Notes under the pieces: model-generated
Databases searched by the model: none
The model's input: only the letters and a program-made list of their open reading frames with translations
Told to the model about the DNA's origin: nothing
Shown here: in pieces, positions 31,105 through 40,076 of the stretch
Numbering within the stretch: position 1 is the stretch's first letter
How the letters are laid out: each line of letters opens with the position of its first letter
NCBI RefSeq assembly: GCF_017592555.1
Contig: NZ_JAGFNS010000015.1
Location: forward strand, 124,001 to 188,000
DNA: 64,000 nt
Direction: 5' to 3'
From: Actinoplanes flavus
Lineage (GTDB): Bacteria; Actinomycetota; Actinomycetes; Mycobacteriales; Micromonosporaceae
Made by a program: the position numbers and the translations under genes

Positions 31105-32910
31105 TCATGCGTCGGCGAGCCGGGCCTTCAGCGCGTCCAGTTCGGCCCAGAGGACCGCCGGGAGCTTGTCGCCGAATTTGTTGAACCATTCGGTGACCTG
31201 GGGGATCTCGGCCTGCCATTCCTCCGGGTCGACCCGCAGAGCCGCCGCCAGGTCGGCCGGGTCGAGGTCCAGGCCGGTCAGGTCGAGCGCCTCCGGGGTG
31301 GGCACGTGACCGATCGGGGTCTCGACGGCGTCGGCCTTGCCGTCGAGGCGCTCGACCACCCACTTGAGAACCCGGCTGTTCTCCCCGAATCCGGGCCACA
31401 GGAACCGGCCGTCGTCGCCGCGCCGGAACCAGTTGACGTAGAACACCTTGGGCAGCTTGGCGGCGTCGCCGGACGCGCCCTTGGCCATGTCGATCCAGTG
31501 CTGGAAGTAGTCGCCGGCGTGGTAGCCGATGAACGGCAGCATGGCCATCGGGTCACGCCGGACCACGCCGACCTGACCGACCGCGGCCGCGGTGGTCTCG
31601 GACGACAGGGTGGCGCCCAGGTAGACCCCGTGCACCCAGTCGCGGGCCTCGCTGACCAGCGGGATGGTCGTCTTGCGGCGACCGCCGAAGAGGATCGCGT
31701 CGATCGGGACGCCGCGCGGGTCGTGGTATTCGTCGGCGAGGATCGGGCACTGCTCGATCGGGGTGCAGAACCGGCTGTTCGGGTGGCTGGAGACGGCCTC
31801 CGACTCGGGCGTCCAGTCCTTGCCCTTCCAGTCGATGAGGTGCGCGGGCGGCTCGCCCATGCCTTCCCACCAGATGTCGCCGTCGTCGGTGAGCGCCACG
31901 TTGGTGAAGACCGAGTTGCCCTTGGCCAGGGTGCGCATGGCGTTCGGGTTGGTGTGGAAGTCGGTGCCGGGCGCGACTCCGAACAGCCCGAACTCGGGGT
32001 TGGTGGCCCAGAGCCGGCCGTCCTCACCGAACCGCATCCAGGCGATGTCGTCGCCGATGGTCTCGACCTTCCACCCGTCGAGAGTCGGGTCCAGCATCGC
32101 GAGGTTGGTCTTGCCGCAGGCCGACGGGAACGCGCCGGCGATGTAGCGGACGACGCCCTCCGGCGAGGTCAGCTTCATGATCAGCATGTGCTCGGCGAGC
32201 CAGCCCTCGTCGCGGGCGGCCACGCTGGCGATGCGCAGCGCGAAGCACTTCTTGCCCAGCAGCGAGTTGCCCCCGTAACCCGAGCCGAACGACCAGATCT
32301 CCCGGGTCTCCGGGAAGTGCGAGATGTACTTGGTCTCGTTGCACGGCCAGGCGACGTCCTCCTGGCCCTCCGCCAGCGGCGCGCCGATCGAGTGCAGCGC
32401 CGGCACGAAGTCGGCGTCGTCACCCATCACCTTGAGGACCTCGGCGCCCATCCGGGTCATGATGCGCATGCTGGCCACGACGTACGGGCTGTCGGTGAGC
32501 TCGACGCCGAACATCGGCTCGGCCGCGTCCAGCGGGCCCATGCAGAACGGGACGACGTACATCGTCCGGCCGGTCATGCAGCCCTTGTACAGGCCCGTCA
32601 TGAGCTGCTTCATCTCGGCCGGGTCCATCCAGTTGTTGGTGGGACCGGCGTCGGCCTCGTCGACCGAGCAGATGAAGGTGCGTTCCTCGACGCGCGCCAC
32701 ATCGGACGGATCGGTACGCGCCCAGAACGAGTTCGGCTTCTTCTCGTGGTTGAGGCGGACCAGGGCGCCCGACTCGACGAGCTCGTCGGTGAGGCGGGTC
32801 CATTCGGCCTCCGAACCGTCGCACCAGACGATCCGGTCGGGCGTGGTCAGGGCGGCGACCTCGTCGATCCACGCCAGCAGGCGCGGATGCGAGGTAGGGG
32901 GCTGAGACAA
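31105..32910 (-). CDS. pckG: Phosphoenolpyruvate carboxykinase (GTP)
   Basis: 601 residues, full length. The P-loop and hyper-reactive cysteine are in AFPSACGKTNLAML; other signatures are FGSGYGGNSLLGKKCFALRIAS, DDIAWM, NPEFGLFGVAPGT and GGRRKTTIPLV with VRRDPMAMLPFIGYHAGDYFQHW. It interconverts oxaloacetate and PEP with GTP. The start is TTG 32910, supported by AAGGAG about 7 nt upstream and the absence of a better codon. With glpX nearby it covers two gluconeogenic steps; they are not in one operon. Upstream region 32911-33211 is shared with the divergent sigma factor gene. Confidence 0.97.
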   Translation of the reverse strand: MSQPPTSHPRLLAWIDEVAALTTPDRIVWCDGSEAEWTRLTDELVESGALVRLNHEKKPNSFWARTDPSDVARVEERTFICSVDEADAGPTNNWMDPAEMKQLMTGLYKGCMTGRTMYVVPFCMGPLDAAEPMFGVELTDSPYVVASMRIMTRMGAEVLKVMGDDADFVPALHSIGAPLAEGQEDVAWPCNETKYISHFPETREIWSFGSGYGGNSLLGKKCFALRIASVAARDEGWLAEHMLIMKLTSPEGVVRYIAGAFPSACGKTNLAMLDPTLDGWKVETIGDDIAWMRFGEDGRLWATNPEFGLFGVAPGTDFHTNPNAMRTLAKGNSVFTNVALTDDGDIWWEGMGEPPAHLIDWKGKDWTPESEAVSSHPNSRFCTPIEQCPILADEYHDPRGVPIDAILFGGRRKTTIPLVSEARDWVHGVYLGATLSSETTAAAVGQVGVVRRDPMAMLPFIGYHAGDYFQHWIDMAKGASGDAAKLPKVFYVNWFRRGDDGRFLWPGFGENSRVLKWVVERLDGKADAVETPIGHVPTPEALDLTGLDLDPADLAAALRVDPEEWQAEIPQVTEWFNKFGDKLPAVLWAELDALKARLADA

Positions 32911-33211
32911 GGTGAAGCTCCTTCGGTCGGCACTGACCTATGACGAAACAGCCGGAGGATCCGGCCGTCTTCATGGGAGTTACGTCAGCGTAAGCCCGAC
33001 AGTGCGTTGAGTTCATCGGCTTCACCTGTGGACAACCGCACATTCTTTGGCTGCTGTGCGCGCAAACGATCGATTCTTCGCCGCAAAGAGCACGACCTTG
33101 CAAGGCCGCCCGAGCCACACCGTTCTCGCGACAACTTTCACAAAACGGACTTAGCACCTTAGACTTTCACCTAATCGGGCTTTCCTCGCAGTTCCGGCCA
33201 CAGGAGGCGGA
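32911..33211. other. Divergent intergenic region pckG / ECF sigma gene
   Basis: A 301-bp gap without a gene, more AT-rich than its surroundings. It holds the pckG ribosome site, a DnaA-box match TGTGGACAA (33027-33035, reverse orientation), a CCTTGCAAGG palindrome (33096-33105) and AGGAGG (33202-33207) for the sigma factor. No promoter element could be assigned with confidence. Confidence 0.5.
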
Positions 33212-33976
33212 ATGACGATGCCGGGTGACGGCGCGGACTCGGACACCGATCTGCTCGGCGCGGTGCGAACCGGTGACACGGCCGCGTACGGGACGCTCTA
33301 TCTGCGGCACCACGCGGCAGCCCGTAGGTTCGCCTTCGGTCTGGTGAGCGATCCGGCGGACGTCGACGACCTGGTCGCCGAGACATTCGCGAACGTGTTC
33401 GCCACGCTGCGCGCCGGACGGGGGCCGCTGGTCGCCTTCCGGGCCTATCTGCACACCACCATGCGGCACCTCTCCTACCGGCGGGCCCGGGTGGACCGGC
33501 GGCTGGAGTTCACCGACGACCTGACCCGGTACGACGCGTGCGAGCCGTTCACCGACCCGGCGCTGGACCGCCTGGAGCGCAGTTTCGCCGCCGCCGCGTT
33601 CCGGCAACTGCCGCCCCGCTGGCGCGACGTGCTGTGGCAGACCGAGGTGGAGGGCAGCACCCCGGCCGAACTGGCCCCGCGGATGGGCCTGACCCCGAAC
33701 GCGGTGGCGGTGCTGGCCCACCGCGCCCGGGAGGGTCTGCGCAGCCTCTATCTCCAGCAGCACGTGACCGCGGCCGATCATCCCGAGTGCCGGTGGGCGG
33801 GCGAGCGGCTGGGCGGCCAGGTACGCGGCCGGCTGGCCCCGCGCGACGCCCACCGGATGCGAACCCATCTCGGGTGGTGCGCGGACTGCCGCAACCGGCT
33901 CGCCGAGATCCGTGAGGTCGACGGCTTCCGTAACCCTCCGTACCGGCAGCGTCACCGGGTCGATACGTCCGGTTAA
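33212..33976 (+). CDS. ECF sigma factor with C-terminal HxxxCxxC zinc-like extension
   Basis: 254 residues. Region 2 is AAYGTLYLRHHAAARRFAFGLVSDPADVDDLVAETFANVFATL; region 4 is RQLPPRWRDVLWQTEVEGSTPAELAPRMGLTPNAVAVLAHRAREGLR. The final about 65 residues read HRMRTHLGWCADCRNRLAEI, an H-x3-C-x2-C signature of zinc-binding anti-sigma (ZAS) domains, here fused to the sigma factor itself. The separate anti-sigma gene expected for a typical ECF is not adjacent: the next genes are GtrA proteins. Redox or metal control by the fused domain is inferred. Start ATG 33212, AGGAGG 4 nt upstream. Confidence 0.9.
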   Translation: MTMPGDGADSDTDLLGAVRTGDTAAYGTLYLRHHAAARRFAFGLVSDPADVDDLVAETFANVFATLRAGRGPLVAFRAYLHTTMRHLSYRRARVDRRLEFTDDLTRYDACEPFTDPALDRLERSFAAAAFRQLPPRWRDVLWQTEVEGSTPAELAPRMGLTPNAVAVLAHRAREGLRSLYLQQHVTAADHPECRWAGERLGGQVRGRLAPRDAHRMRTHLGWCADCRNRLAEIREVDGFRNPPYRQRHRVDTSG

Positions 33977-34028
33977 GACCCGGCAACGGGGACAGCGATC
34001 AGTGACCCGCGCCGGTACCCTCGGAGCC

Positions 34029-34529
34029 GTGCCCCCGAATTCCCCGCAGGCGAGAGGCCTGCGCACCCGAATCAAGGCACTCATCCCTGAGCTGGGCAAG
34101 TTCGGCCTGGTGGGCGGTTTCGCGTTCACCGTCGACTTCGTGCTCTACAACCTGCTGCTGCGGGTCGGCGCCGAGACGCTCACCGCGAAGGCCGCCTCCA
34201 CCGTGATCGCCACGACCATCGCCTTCCTGGGCAACCGGTTCTGGACCTGGCGGGACGGCGACCACACCAACATGGCCCGCCAGTACACGACCTTCTTCGT
34301 GCTGAACGCCATCGGTCTCGGCATCGCCCTGGCCTGCCTCGGCATCAGCCACTACGGCCTCGGCCAGATCTGGCCCGCGCTGCGCACCCCGTTCGCCGAC
34401 AACATCTCCGGCGTGCTGATCGGGACCGCCCTCGGGACGCTGTTCCGATTCTGGTCCTACCGCCGTTTCGTCTTCCGGGCCGCCGCCGCCCCGGTGCCCG
34501 CCGCGTCGCCGTCGTCCTACTCACAGTGA
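34029..34529 (+). CDS. GtrA-family membrane protein 1
   Basis: 166 residues, four membrane helices. GtrA landmarks are FGLVGGFAFTVDFVLYNLLLR in helix 1, TVIATTIAFLGNRFWTWRDG after helix 2 and FRFWSYRRFVFR at the end. GtrA proteins help flip polyprenyl-linked sugars or belong to wall-glycan pathways. GTG 34029 has TACCCT 7 nt upstream (leaderless), deciding against frames that start inside the sigma factor gene. A second GtrA gene follows 37 bp later. Confidence 0.92.
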   Translation: MPPNSPQARGLRTRIKALIPELGKFGLVGGFAFTVDFVLYNLLLRVGAETLTAKAASTVIATTIAFLGNRFWTWRDGDHTNMARQYTTFFVLNAIGLGIALACLGISHYGLGQIWPALRTPFADNISGVLIGTALGTLFRFWSYRRFVFRAAAAPVPAASPSSYSQ

Positions 34530-34566
34530 CTCGGCGTAATCACCCCCGTTCCCTTAAGGTTGCCCA

Positions 34567-35106
34567 ATGCCCTCAGCCAGCACGCTGACGGAACGCCTCC
34601 GCCGTCTCGCACCCGAAGCCCTCGCCTTCGGTGTCATCGGGGCCGGCAACACGCTGCTGTACCTCGCGATCTACTACGTGTCGATGCCGATCGGCCCGGT
34701 GAAGGCGAGCGTTCTGGCGACGGTCATCACGACCTCCCTGGCGTACCTGGCGAACCGTTACTGGACGTACCGCCACCACAGCCGGACCGCGCTGCGCCGT
34801 GAGTACACGCTGTTCTTCGGGTTCAACCTGATCGGCATGCTGATCCAGTCCGGCCTCACCTACCTCGGCAAGTACGGGTTCGGCTTCTCCGAGCACGACG
34901 ACAAGATGGCGCTGCTGGCGTTCACCACGATCGGCATCGGGATCGCGACGGTGTTCCGCTTCTGGGCGTACCGGACGTTCGTCTTCCTCAAGCCGCCGGT
35001 CGACGGTCATGAGGGCGCCATCGCCGACCTGGACGCGACCGCCGGCCTCGCCGAGCTGAGCGCGGTGGACGAGCCGGGCAGCGTGGCCAGCCTCGACCTG
35101 CGCTAG
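34567..35106 (+). CDS. GtrA-family membrane protein 2
   Basis: 179 residues, four membrane helices, with AFGVIGAGNTLLYLAIYYV, TVITTSLAYLANRYWTYRHH and FRFWAYRTFVF in the same order as the preceding gene; the two are tandem paralogues that have diverged. It has an acidic tail of about 35 residues not present in the other. TAAGGT (34555-34560) is 6 nt before ATG 34567, so it has its own promoter. The stop is a CTAG shared with the convergent PH-domain gene. In many actinobacteria a GtrA gene is next to the birA/acc region, as here. Confidence 0.92.
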   Translation: MPSASTLTERLRRLAPEALAFGVIGAGNTLLYLAIYYVSMPIGPVKASVLATVITTSLAYLANRYWTYRHHSRTALRREYTLFFGFNLIGMLIQSGLTYLGKYGFGFSEHDDKMALLAFTTIGIGIATVFRFWAYRTFVFLKPPVDGHEGAIADLDATAGLAELSAVDEPGSVASLDLR

Positions 35107-35618
35107 CCCACTTCCTCCTCCTCGGGCTCACCGGCCGGGGCCAGCTCGATCAGCTCGTAGAGGGTGCTCTGCACCAGTTCGGCGGCCGGCGCACCGGCCA
35201 GCACCATGGTCTGCTCGCCGACCGAGTCGACGGTGAGGGTGCCGCTACCGAGCAGCCGGTCCAGCAGCGACTGGGTCAGGGCGTGATCGTTGATCCGGTT
35301 CAGCGGCAGGTCCCGCCGCTCCCGGGTGAGCAGGCCGCGCTGGAGCAGGATCCGCTCGGTGGTCAGCACGTAGCGGGTGGCGTGCCACTCCAGCAGCGGC
35401 AGGAGGCCGTAGCGGAGCGCGTAGTAGAGCATGATCGCGGCCACCAGCAGCAGGCCGATCCGGCCCGCCTCGGTCCCCGGCAGCTTCACCCAGGCCAGGA
35501 CCAGGCCGGTCAGGGTCAGCGCCAGGATCAGGACCGGGGCGACCGCCGCCTTCCAATGCGGACGCAGGTGGAGGACGATCTCCTCCTCGTCCGCGAGCAC
35601 GTCTTCCGGGAACGCCAC
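35103..35618 (-). CDS. PH domain-containing membrane protein (YdbS-like)
   Basis: 171 residues. Two membrane helices (APVLILALTLTGLVLAWV and RIGLLLVAAIMLYYALRYGL) are followed by a bacterial PH domain: ATRYVLTTERILLQRGLLTRERRDLPLNRINDHALTQSLLDRLLGSGTLTV. The tail is acidic. The GTG 35618 start has TACGCT 6 nt upstream. Mycobacterial homologues (Rv3278c type) also sit next to birA and the acyl-CoA carboxylase genes, the same context as here. Molecular role unknown. Confidence 0.9.
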   Translation of the reverse strand: MAFPEDVLADEEEIVLHLRPHWKAAVAPVLILALTLTGLVLAWVKLPGTEAGRIGLLLVAAIMLYYALRYGLLPLLEWHATRYVLTTERILLQRGLLTRERRDLPLNRINDHALTQSLLDRLLGSGTLTVDSVGEQTMVLAGAPAAELVQSTLYELIELAPAGEPEEEEVG

Positions 35619-35622
35619 GCGT

Positions 35623-36444
35623 TCAGCGTACGTGCAGCACGTCCCCGGCCGAGACGGAGAAGTCAAGACCGTCCACCGTACGGATCACCAGTTGCCCGTC
35701 GGCGTCCACCTCCACCGCCTCGCCGGCCCGCTCCTCACCGCCGGGCAGCAGCACCCGTACTTGGCGGCCCAGGGTCGCGCAGGTGCGCTGGTACTCCCCC
35801 ATCAGCCCGCACATCTCGGCGTCGCCGCCCGCCTCGCGCCAGCCGGTGTACCACCGCTCCAGGCCGCGCAGCAGCGCCCGCAGCAGAGGATCGCGGTCGG
35901 TGCTCTCGGCGCCGGCGACCCGCAGCGAGGTGGCCTCGGCGCCGGTGGTGGCCGGCAGCTCCTCGGCCCGGGTGCTGACGTTCAGCCCGATCCCGATCAC
36001 CACGGCGTCACCGGACACCTCGGCCAGGATCCCGGCGCACTTGCGCTCGCCGACCAGCAGGTCGTTGGGCCATTTCAGGGCGGCTTCCACACCGGCCACC
36101 CGGGTCACCGCCTCGGCCAGCGCCACCCCGGCCATCAGCGGCAGCCAGCCGAAGGAGGCGGCCGGCACCGACGGGCCGGGGCGCAGCAGCACGCTCAGCG
36201 TGAGCCCGGCCCGGGGCGGCGACATCCACTGCCGGTCCCGGCGGCCGCGGCCGGAGACCTGGCTCTCGGCCACCACGACCAGGCCCTCCGGCGCCCCGGT
36301 ACGGGCGGCGGCGGCCACGTCGGCGTTCGTCGAGCCGGTCTCCTCCGGGATCTCGAGCCGCGACCACAGTCCGCCGGGCACCACCAGGGCGCGGGTCAGC
36401 GCCCGTACGGACAGGGGCGGGCGGTCGAGCTCGGTGTATGCCAT
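35623..36444 (-). CDS. birA: Biotin--[acetyl-CoA-carboxylase] ligase (no HTH, class I)
   Basis: 273 residues. The ligase core has GSTNADVAAAA, the adenylate loop SGRGRRDRQW, LSVLLRP, ALKWPNDLLVGERKCAGIL and GIGLNVS; a small C-terminal SH3-like domain follows (VRVLLPGGEERAGEAVEVDADGQLVI). There is no N-terminal DNA-binding domain, so it is an enzyme only. It attaches biotin to the lysine of EAMKM in the carboxylase alpha subunit encoded 11 kb away at 47356. ATG 36444 has TAAGCT 6 nt upstream. It lies 4 bp from the PH gene, same strand, likely an operon. Confidence 0.95.
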   Translation of the reverse strand: MAYTELDRPPLSVRALTRALVVPGGLWSRLEIPEETGSTNADVAAAARTGAPEGLVVVAESQVSGRGRRDRQWMSPPRAGLTLSVLLRPGPSVPAASFGWLPLMAGVALAEAVTRVAGVEAALKWPNDLLVGERKCAGILAEVSGDAVVIGIGLNVSTRAEELPATTGAEATSLRVAGAESTDRDPLLRALLRGLERWYTGWREAGGDAEMCGLMGEYQRTCATLGRQVRVLLPGGEERAGEAVEVDADGQLVIRTVDGLDFSVSAGDVLHVR

Positions 36445-36453
36445 TCCCGCAGC

Positions 36454-37320
36454 TTAGGCGGGTGGGCCGGCGGAGTGGCGACTGACGTACGGACGGGGCC
36501 GGGGGCTGGGCCGCTGGTCGTCGCGTTCGGTCCAGGAGCGGGGCAGCCGGACCGGCTCACGCGGGGGCCATTCCGGCTCGGCGGGCACCACCGGCAGGTC
36601 GAACCCGGTGGCCGGCTCGTAGGCGGGCACCGGAGGCAGCCGGTCGAACCCCTGGGACGGGTAGAGATCGTCGGGCACCGGAGTCCAGTAGTCACCGGCC
36701 GGCGGGCGGTCGTCGACGTCGACGTCGACGTCGTTCCAGCGGGGCCAGTCCCAGTCGGGCACCGGCTTCTCGGCCTCCGGTTCGGCATAGCGTCCCGCGT
36801 ACCCCGTGGGGTTCTCGGCGTCTCGCCGCGCCCAGGCCAAGCCGTCCGGTTCGGGATCGCGCCGCCGGCGCGGCGGCCAGAAGTCGTCCTCGAGATAGCC
36901 GTCCTCGTAGCCGAGCCGTTCCTCGTCGCCGAACAGCGGCCCCGGCTCGTCGTGGTCCTCGTCCTCGCCGGGGTCGTAGTCCGCGAAGCCGATCCTCCGG
37001 TGGGCGTCCTCGTCGTCCTCGTCGGCCAGCCCGATGCAGGCCAGCCCGCTCGACAGGGCGTCCGGCTCGGCCGGCCGTCCGCTGAGGGCGGCCGCCAGCC
37101 TGCGACGGCGCCCGAACGAGGGCTCCCCGCCCGCAACCGGACCGGCGTCGACCGCGGAACGAGGTCCGGGTGTGGACCTCACGGTGGATTCCGAGCGCCG
37201 GCGGCGAGCGGATGAGCCGGCCCGGTTCGCCCGACGAGCCTCGCCGCCGAAGAGCACGGTGCGGAAGCTGATCAGTGTGGCGAGGCCGCCTGCGATGAAG
37301 GCGAGCCCGGCCGCGGTCAT
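36454..37320 (-). CDS. Membrane-anchored acidic protein of unknown function
   Basis: 288 residues. One membrane helix at the very N-terminus (MTAAGLAFIAGGLATLISFRTVLF) is followed by a basic patch (RRANRAGSSARRRRSE) and a long low-complexity cytosolic tail rich in D, E, P and W, with repeats such as DEDDEDAHRR, DEPGPLFGDEERLGYEDG and DVDVDVDDRP. No domain recognised. ATG 37320 is preferred because the helix follows immediately; GTG 37329 and GTG 37371 are in frame. It diverges from accD and precedes birA by 9 bp. A role in scaffolding is possible but not shown. Confidence 0.65.
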   Translation of the reverse strand: MTAAGLAFIAGGLATLISFRTVLFGGEARRANRAGSSARRRRSESTVRSTPGPRSAVDAGPVAGGEPSFGRRRRLAAALSGRPAEPDALSSGLACIGLADEDDEDAHRRIGFADYDPGEDEDHDEPGPLFGDEERLGYEDGYLEDDFWPPRRRRDPEPDGLAWARRDAENPTGYAGRYAEPEAEKPVPDWDWPRWNDVDVDVDDRPPAGDYWTPVPDDLYPSQGFDRLPPVPAYEPATGFDLPVVPAEPEWPPREPVRLPRSWTERDDQRPSPRPRPYVSRHSAGPPA

Positions 37321-37456
37321 CCAGTTCGTCACGCCACTCGTAACGAATGGGGCAATGGGTATGAAACGCACGCGTAGCGACGCCCTCCGCGTGCGACGGG
37401 ATCTGGTTACGATGCTGATCGTTGCCTTAACGAGCGCTCAGAGGGTGGAGACCTTC

Positions 37457-39028
37457 GTGACCACAGAGCCCGACATCCACACCACCGCCGGTAAGCTCGC
37501 CGATCTGACCCGCCGGACCGAGGAGGCCGTGCACGCGGGCTCCGCGCGGGCCATCGAGAAGCAGCACGCCCGCGGCAAGAAGACCGCGCGGGAGCGCATC
37601 GAGCTGCTGCTCGACAAGGGCTCCTTCGTGGAGCTCGACGAGCTGGCCCGGCACCGGTCCACCGCCTTCGGCCTGGACCGCAACCGGCCGTACGGCGACG
37701 GCGTGGTCACCGGCCACGGCACCATCGACGGCCGGCAGGTGTGCGTCTTCTCGCAGGACTTCACGGTCTTCGGCGGATCCCTCGGCGAGGTCTTCGGCGA
37801 GAAGATCGTCAAGGTCCTCGACCTGGCCATGAAGATCGGCTGCCCGATCATCGGGATCAACGACTCCGGCGGCGCCCGGATCCAGGAGGGCGTGGTCGCG
37901 CTCGGCCTCTACGCCGACATCTTCTTCCGCAACGTCCGGGCCAGCGGCGTCATCCCGCAGATCTCACTGATCATGGGCCCCTGCGCGGGCGGCGCCGTCT
38001 ACTCCCCGGCCATCACCGACTTCACCGTCATGGTCGACCAGACGTCGCACATGTTCATCACCGGCCCGGACGTGATCAAGACGGTCACCGGTGAAGAGGT
38101 CGGCATGGAGGAGCTGGGCGGAGCGCGTACCCACAACACCCGCAGCGGCAACGCGCACTACCTCGCCAGCGACGAGGAGGACGCGATCGAGTACGTCCGG
38201 GCCCTGATCTCCTACCTGCCCAGCAACAACCTGGACGAGCCGGTGGTCTACGAGGAGCCGGCCGACCTGGAGCTGTCCGAGCGGGACCGGGCACTGGACA
38301 CCCTCATCCCGGACTCGCCGAACCAGCCGTACGACATCAAGACCGTCATCGAGACCGTGGTCGACGAGTTCCTCGAAGTCCAGCCGCTCTACGCGCAGAA
38401 CATCGTGGTCGGCTTCGGGCGTGTCGAGGGGCGGCCCGTCGGCGTCGTCGCCAACCAGCCGATGAGCCTCGCCGGGACGCTCGACATCGCCGCGTCCGAG
38501 AAGGCCGCCCGCTTCGTGCGCACCTGTGACGCGTTCAACATCCCGGTGCTCACCTTCGTGGACGTCCCCGGGTTCCTGCCCGGCACCGGCCAGGAGTGGG
38601 ACGGCATCATCCGGCGCGGGGCGAAACTCATCTACGCGTACGCCGAGGCCACCGTGCCCAAGGTCACCGTGATCACCCGGAAGGCGTACGGCGGGGCGTA
38701 CGACGTGATGGGGTCCAAGCACATCGGGGCCGACGTCAACTTCGCCTGGCCGACCGCGCAGATCGCGGTGATGGGCGCCCAGGGCGCGGTCAACATCCTC
38801 TACCGGGCGGAACTGGCCGCCGCGGACGATCCGGCTCAGCGCCGGGCCGAACTCATCCAGGAGTACGAGGACACGCTCGCCAACCCCTACATCGCCGCCG
38901 AACGCGGGTACGTGGACGCGGTCATCCAGCCGTCGCAGACCCGTACCCAGATCGTCCGGTCGCTGCGCATGCTCCGCACCAAGCGGGAGTCCCTGCCCCC
39001 GAAGAAGCACGGCAACATCCCGTTGTAG
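37457..39028 (+). CDS. pccB: Acyl-CoA carboxylase beta subunit (propionyl-CoA type)
   Basis: 523 residues. The carboxyltransferase N-half shows GKKTARERIELLLDKGSFVELDE, FSQDFTVFGGSLGE, GINDSGGARIQEGV and MGPCAGGAVYSPAITDF; the C-half shows GVVANQPMSLAGTLDI, FVDVPGFLPGTGQEWDGIIRRGAKLIYAYAEATVPKVTVITRKAYGGAYDVMGSKH. This is the AccD5/PccB group that makes methylmalonyl-CoA. The biotinylated partner is at 47356 and the epsilon subunit at 42872. GTG 37457 with GGTGGAG upstream gives the usual N-terminus. Unlike mycobacteria, unrelated genes separate it from accE and maf. Confidence 0.95.
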   Translation: MTTEPDIHTTAGKLADLTRRTEEAVHAGSARAIEKQHARGKKTARERIELLLDKGSFVELDELARHRSTAFGLDRNRPYGDGVVTGHGTIDGRQVCVFSQDFTVFGGSLGEVFGEKIVKVLDLAMKIGCPIIGINDSGGARIQEGVVALGLYADIFFRNVRASGVIPQISLIMGPCAGGAVYSPAITDFTVMVDQTSHMFITGPDVIKTVTGEEVGMEELGGARTHNTRSGNAHYLASDEEDAIEYVRALISYLPSNNLDEPVVYEEPADLELSERDRALDTLIPDSPNQPYDIKTVIETVVDEFLEVQPLYAQNIVVGFGRVEGRPVGVVANQPMSLAGTLDIAASEKAARFVRTCDAFNIPVLTFVDVPGFLPGTGQEWDGIIRRGAKLIYAYAEATVPKVTVITRKAYGGAYDVMGSKHIGADVNFAWPTAQIAVMGAQGAVNILYRAELAAADDPAQRRAELIQEYEDTLANPYIAAERGYVDAVIQPSQTRTQIVRSLRMLRTKRESLPPKKHGNIPL

Positions 39029-39029
39029 G

Positions 39030-39773
39030 TCACACCGGCAGGCCGAACTCGGTGATCCACTGGCCGGCGAGCAGGAAGGCGCCGGCCAGCAGGGCCGCCA
39101 CGTTCACCGCCAGGAAGACGGTCACCCAGAACAGGGCCGGCAGGTGGGTGAGACGGGCCAGCTGGTCGGGGTCGGAGTCACGCATCCGGCCCCGGCTACG
39201 CAGGCTCTGCAACTCGAAGACCGGCCGGATCCCGCCGAAGAGCAGGAACCACACCCCGGCGTACGCGAACGCGGCCTGCACGTCCGGTTCCGCGTACCAG
39301 GAGACCGCGAACACGATCGCACCCGTCACCAGCAGCGAGATCACGCCGAACAGGTTCCTGATGTTGATCAGCATGAGCAGCAGCAGGACCACCGCGAGCC
39401 AGAGCAGCAGCGTGATCCGGTTGCCACCGAGCAGCCAGGCGCCCAGCAGACCCACCAGCGACGGCGCGATGTAGCCGCCGAGCAGGGTGAGGATCATGCC
39501 GAACCCGGTCGGGCGACCGGCCGAGAGGGTGAGCCCGGACGTGTCGAACTCCAGGCGGATGCCGCGCAGCTTGCGCCCGGTCACCAGGGCGAACAGCGCG
39601 TGCCCGCCCTCGTGGGCGATCGTGACGGCGTTGCGGGCCACCCGCCACACCGGGCGAATCGCCACCGCGAGGAACCCGGCCACCGCCGTGAGCAGCACCA
39701 GCATCCCGGGCGGGTCGGGCTGGGCGCCGAACAGCTGGTCCCAGAGGTCAGTCACACCGTCGATCGACAACAC
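39030..39773 (-). CDS. M50-family (site-2-protease-like) membrane metallopeptidase
   Basis: 247 residues with about six membrane helices. The zinc motif HEGGH is in VTIAHEGGHALFALVTGRKLRGIRLE (near residue 54), in a helix as in S2P/SpoIVFB proteins; the second motif is less clear (SDPDQLARLTHLPALFW). Such proteins cleave within membranes, for instance anti-sigma factors. It diverges from nothing nearby: it ends 1 bp from the accD stop on the other strand. GTG 39773 has TACAGT 7 nt upstream. It is the first gene of the block that interrupts the acyl-CoA carboxylase cluster. Substrate unknown. Confidence 0.82.
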   Translation of the reverse strand: MLSIDGVTDLWDQLFGAQPDPPGMLVLLTAVAGFLAVAIRPVWRVARNAVTIAHEGGHALFALVTGRKLRGIRLEFDTSGLTLSAGRPTGFGMILTLLGGYIAPSLVGLLGAWLLGGNRITLLLWLAVVLLLLMLINIRNLFGVISLLVTGAIVFAVSWYAEPDVQAAFAYAGVWFLLFGGIRPVFELQSLRSRGRMRDSDPDQLARLTHLPALFWVTVFLAVNVAALLAGAFLLAGQWITEFGLPV

Positions 39774-39796
39774 GCCGGGGACTGTAGCCGATCCCG

Positions 39797-40012
39797 CTAC
39801 GAGCGGCGGCGCACCACGACCTTCGCCGGCTCCGGTTCGGGCCGGCCCAGGGACCGGGCCGCGGCCACACCGACCGCGGTGACCACCGCGAGAGCGGCCA
39901 GGACCAGCAGGATCGCCAGCAGCCCGGTGGACGCCAGGATCGCGACGTCAGCCACCGCGACGAGCATCCACAGTGCGATCGTGGGCTTACTGCCGTGCCG
40001 TCGGCAGTTCAT
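39797..40012 (-). CDS. Small two-helix membrane protein
   Basis: 71 residues. A basic N-terminus (NCRRHGSK) leads into two hydrophobic stretches (TIALWMLVAVADVAILAST and LLAILLVLAALAVVTAVGVAAA), then a basic tail (EPAKVVVRRRS). GGAGG stands 6 nt before ATG 40012, which supports translation. It is 23 bp upstream of the M50 peptidase gene on the same strand and may be co-transcribed. No family recognised. Confidence 0.6.
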   Translation of the reverse strand: MNCRRHGSKPTIALWMLVAVADVAILASTGLLAILLVLAALAVVTAVGVAAARSLGRPEPEPAKVVVRRRS

Positions 40013-40076
40013 GACGCACCTCCATCCGTGATCCTGGATAACTACCCAACCACCCGGGATTCACGCATGACGGTGG

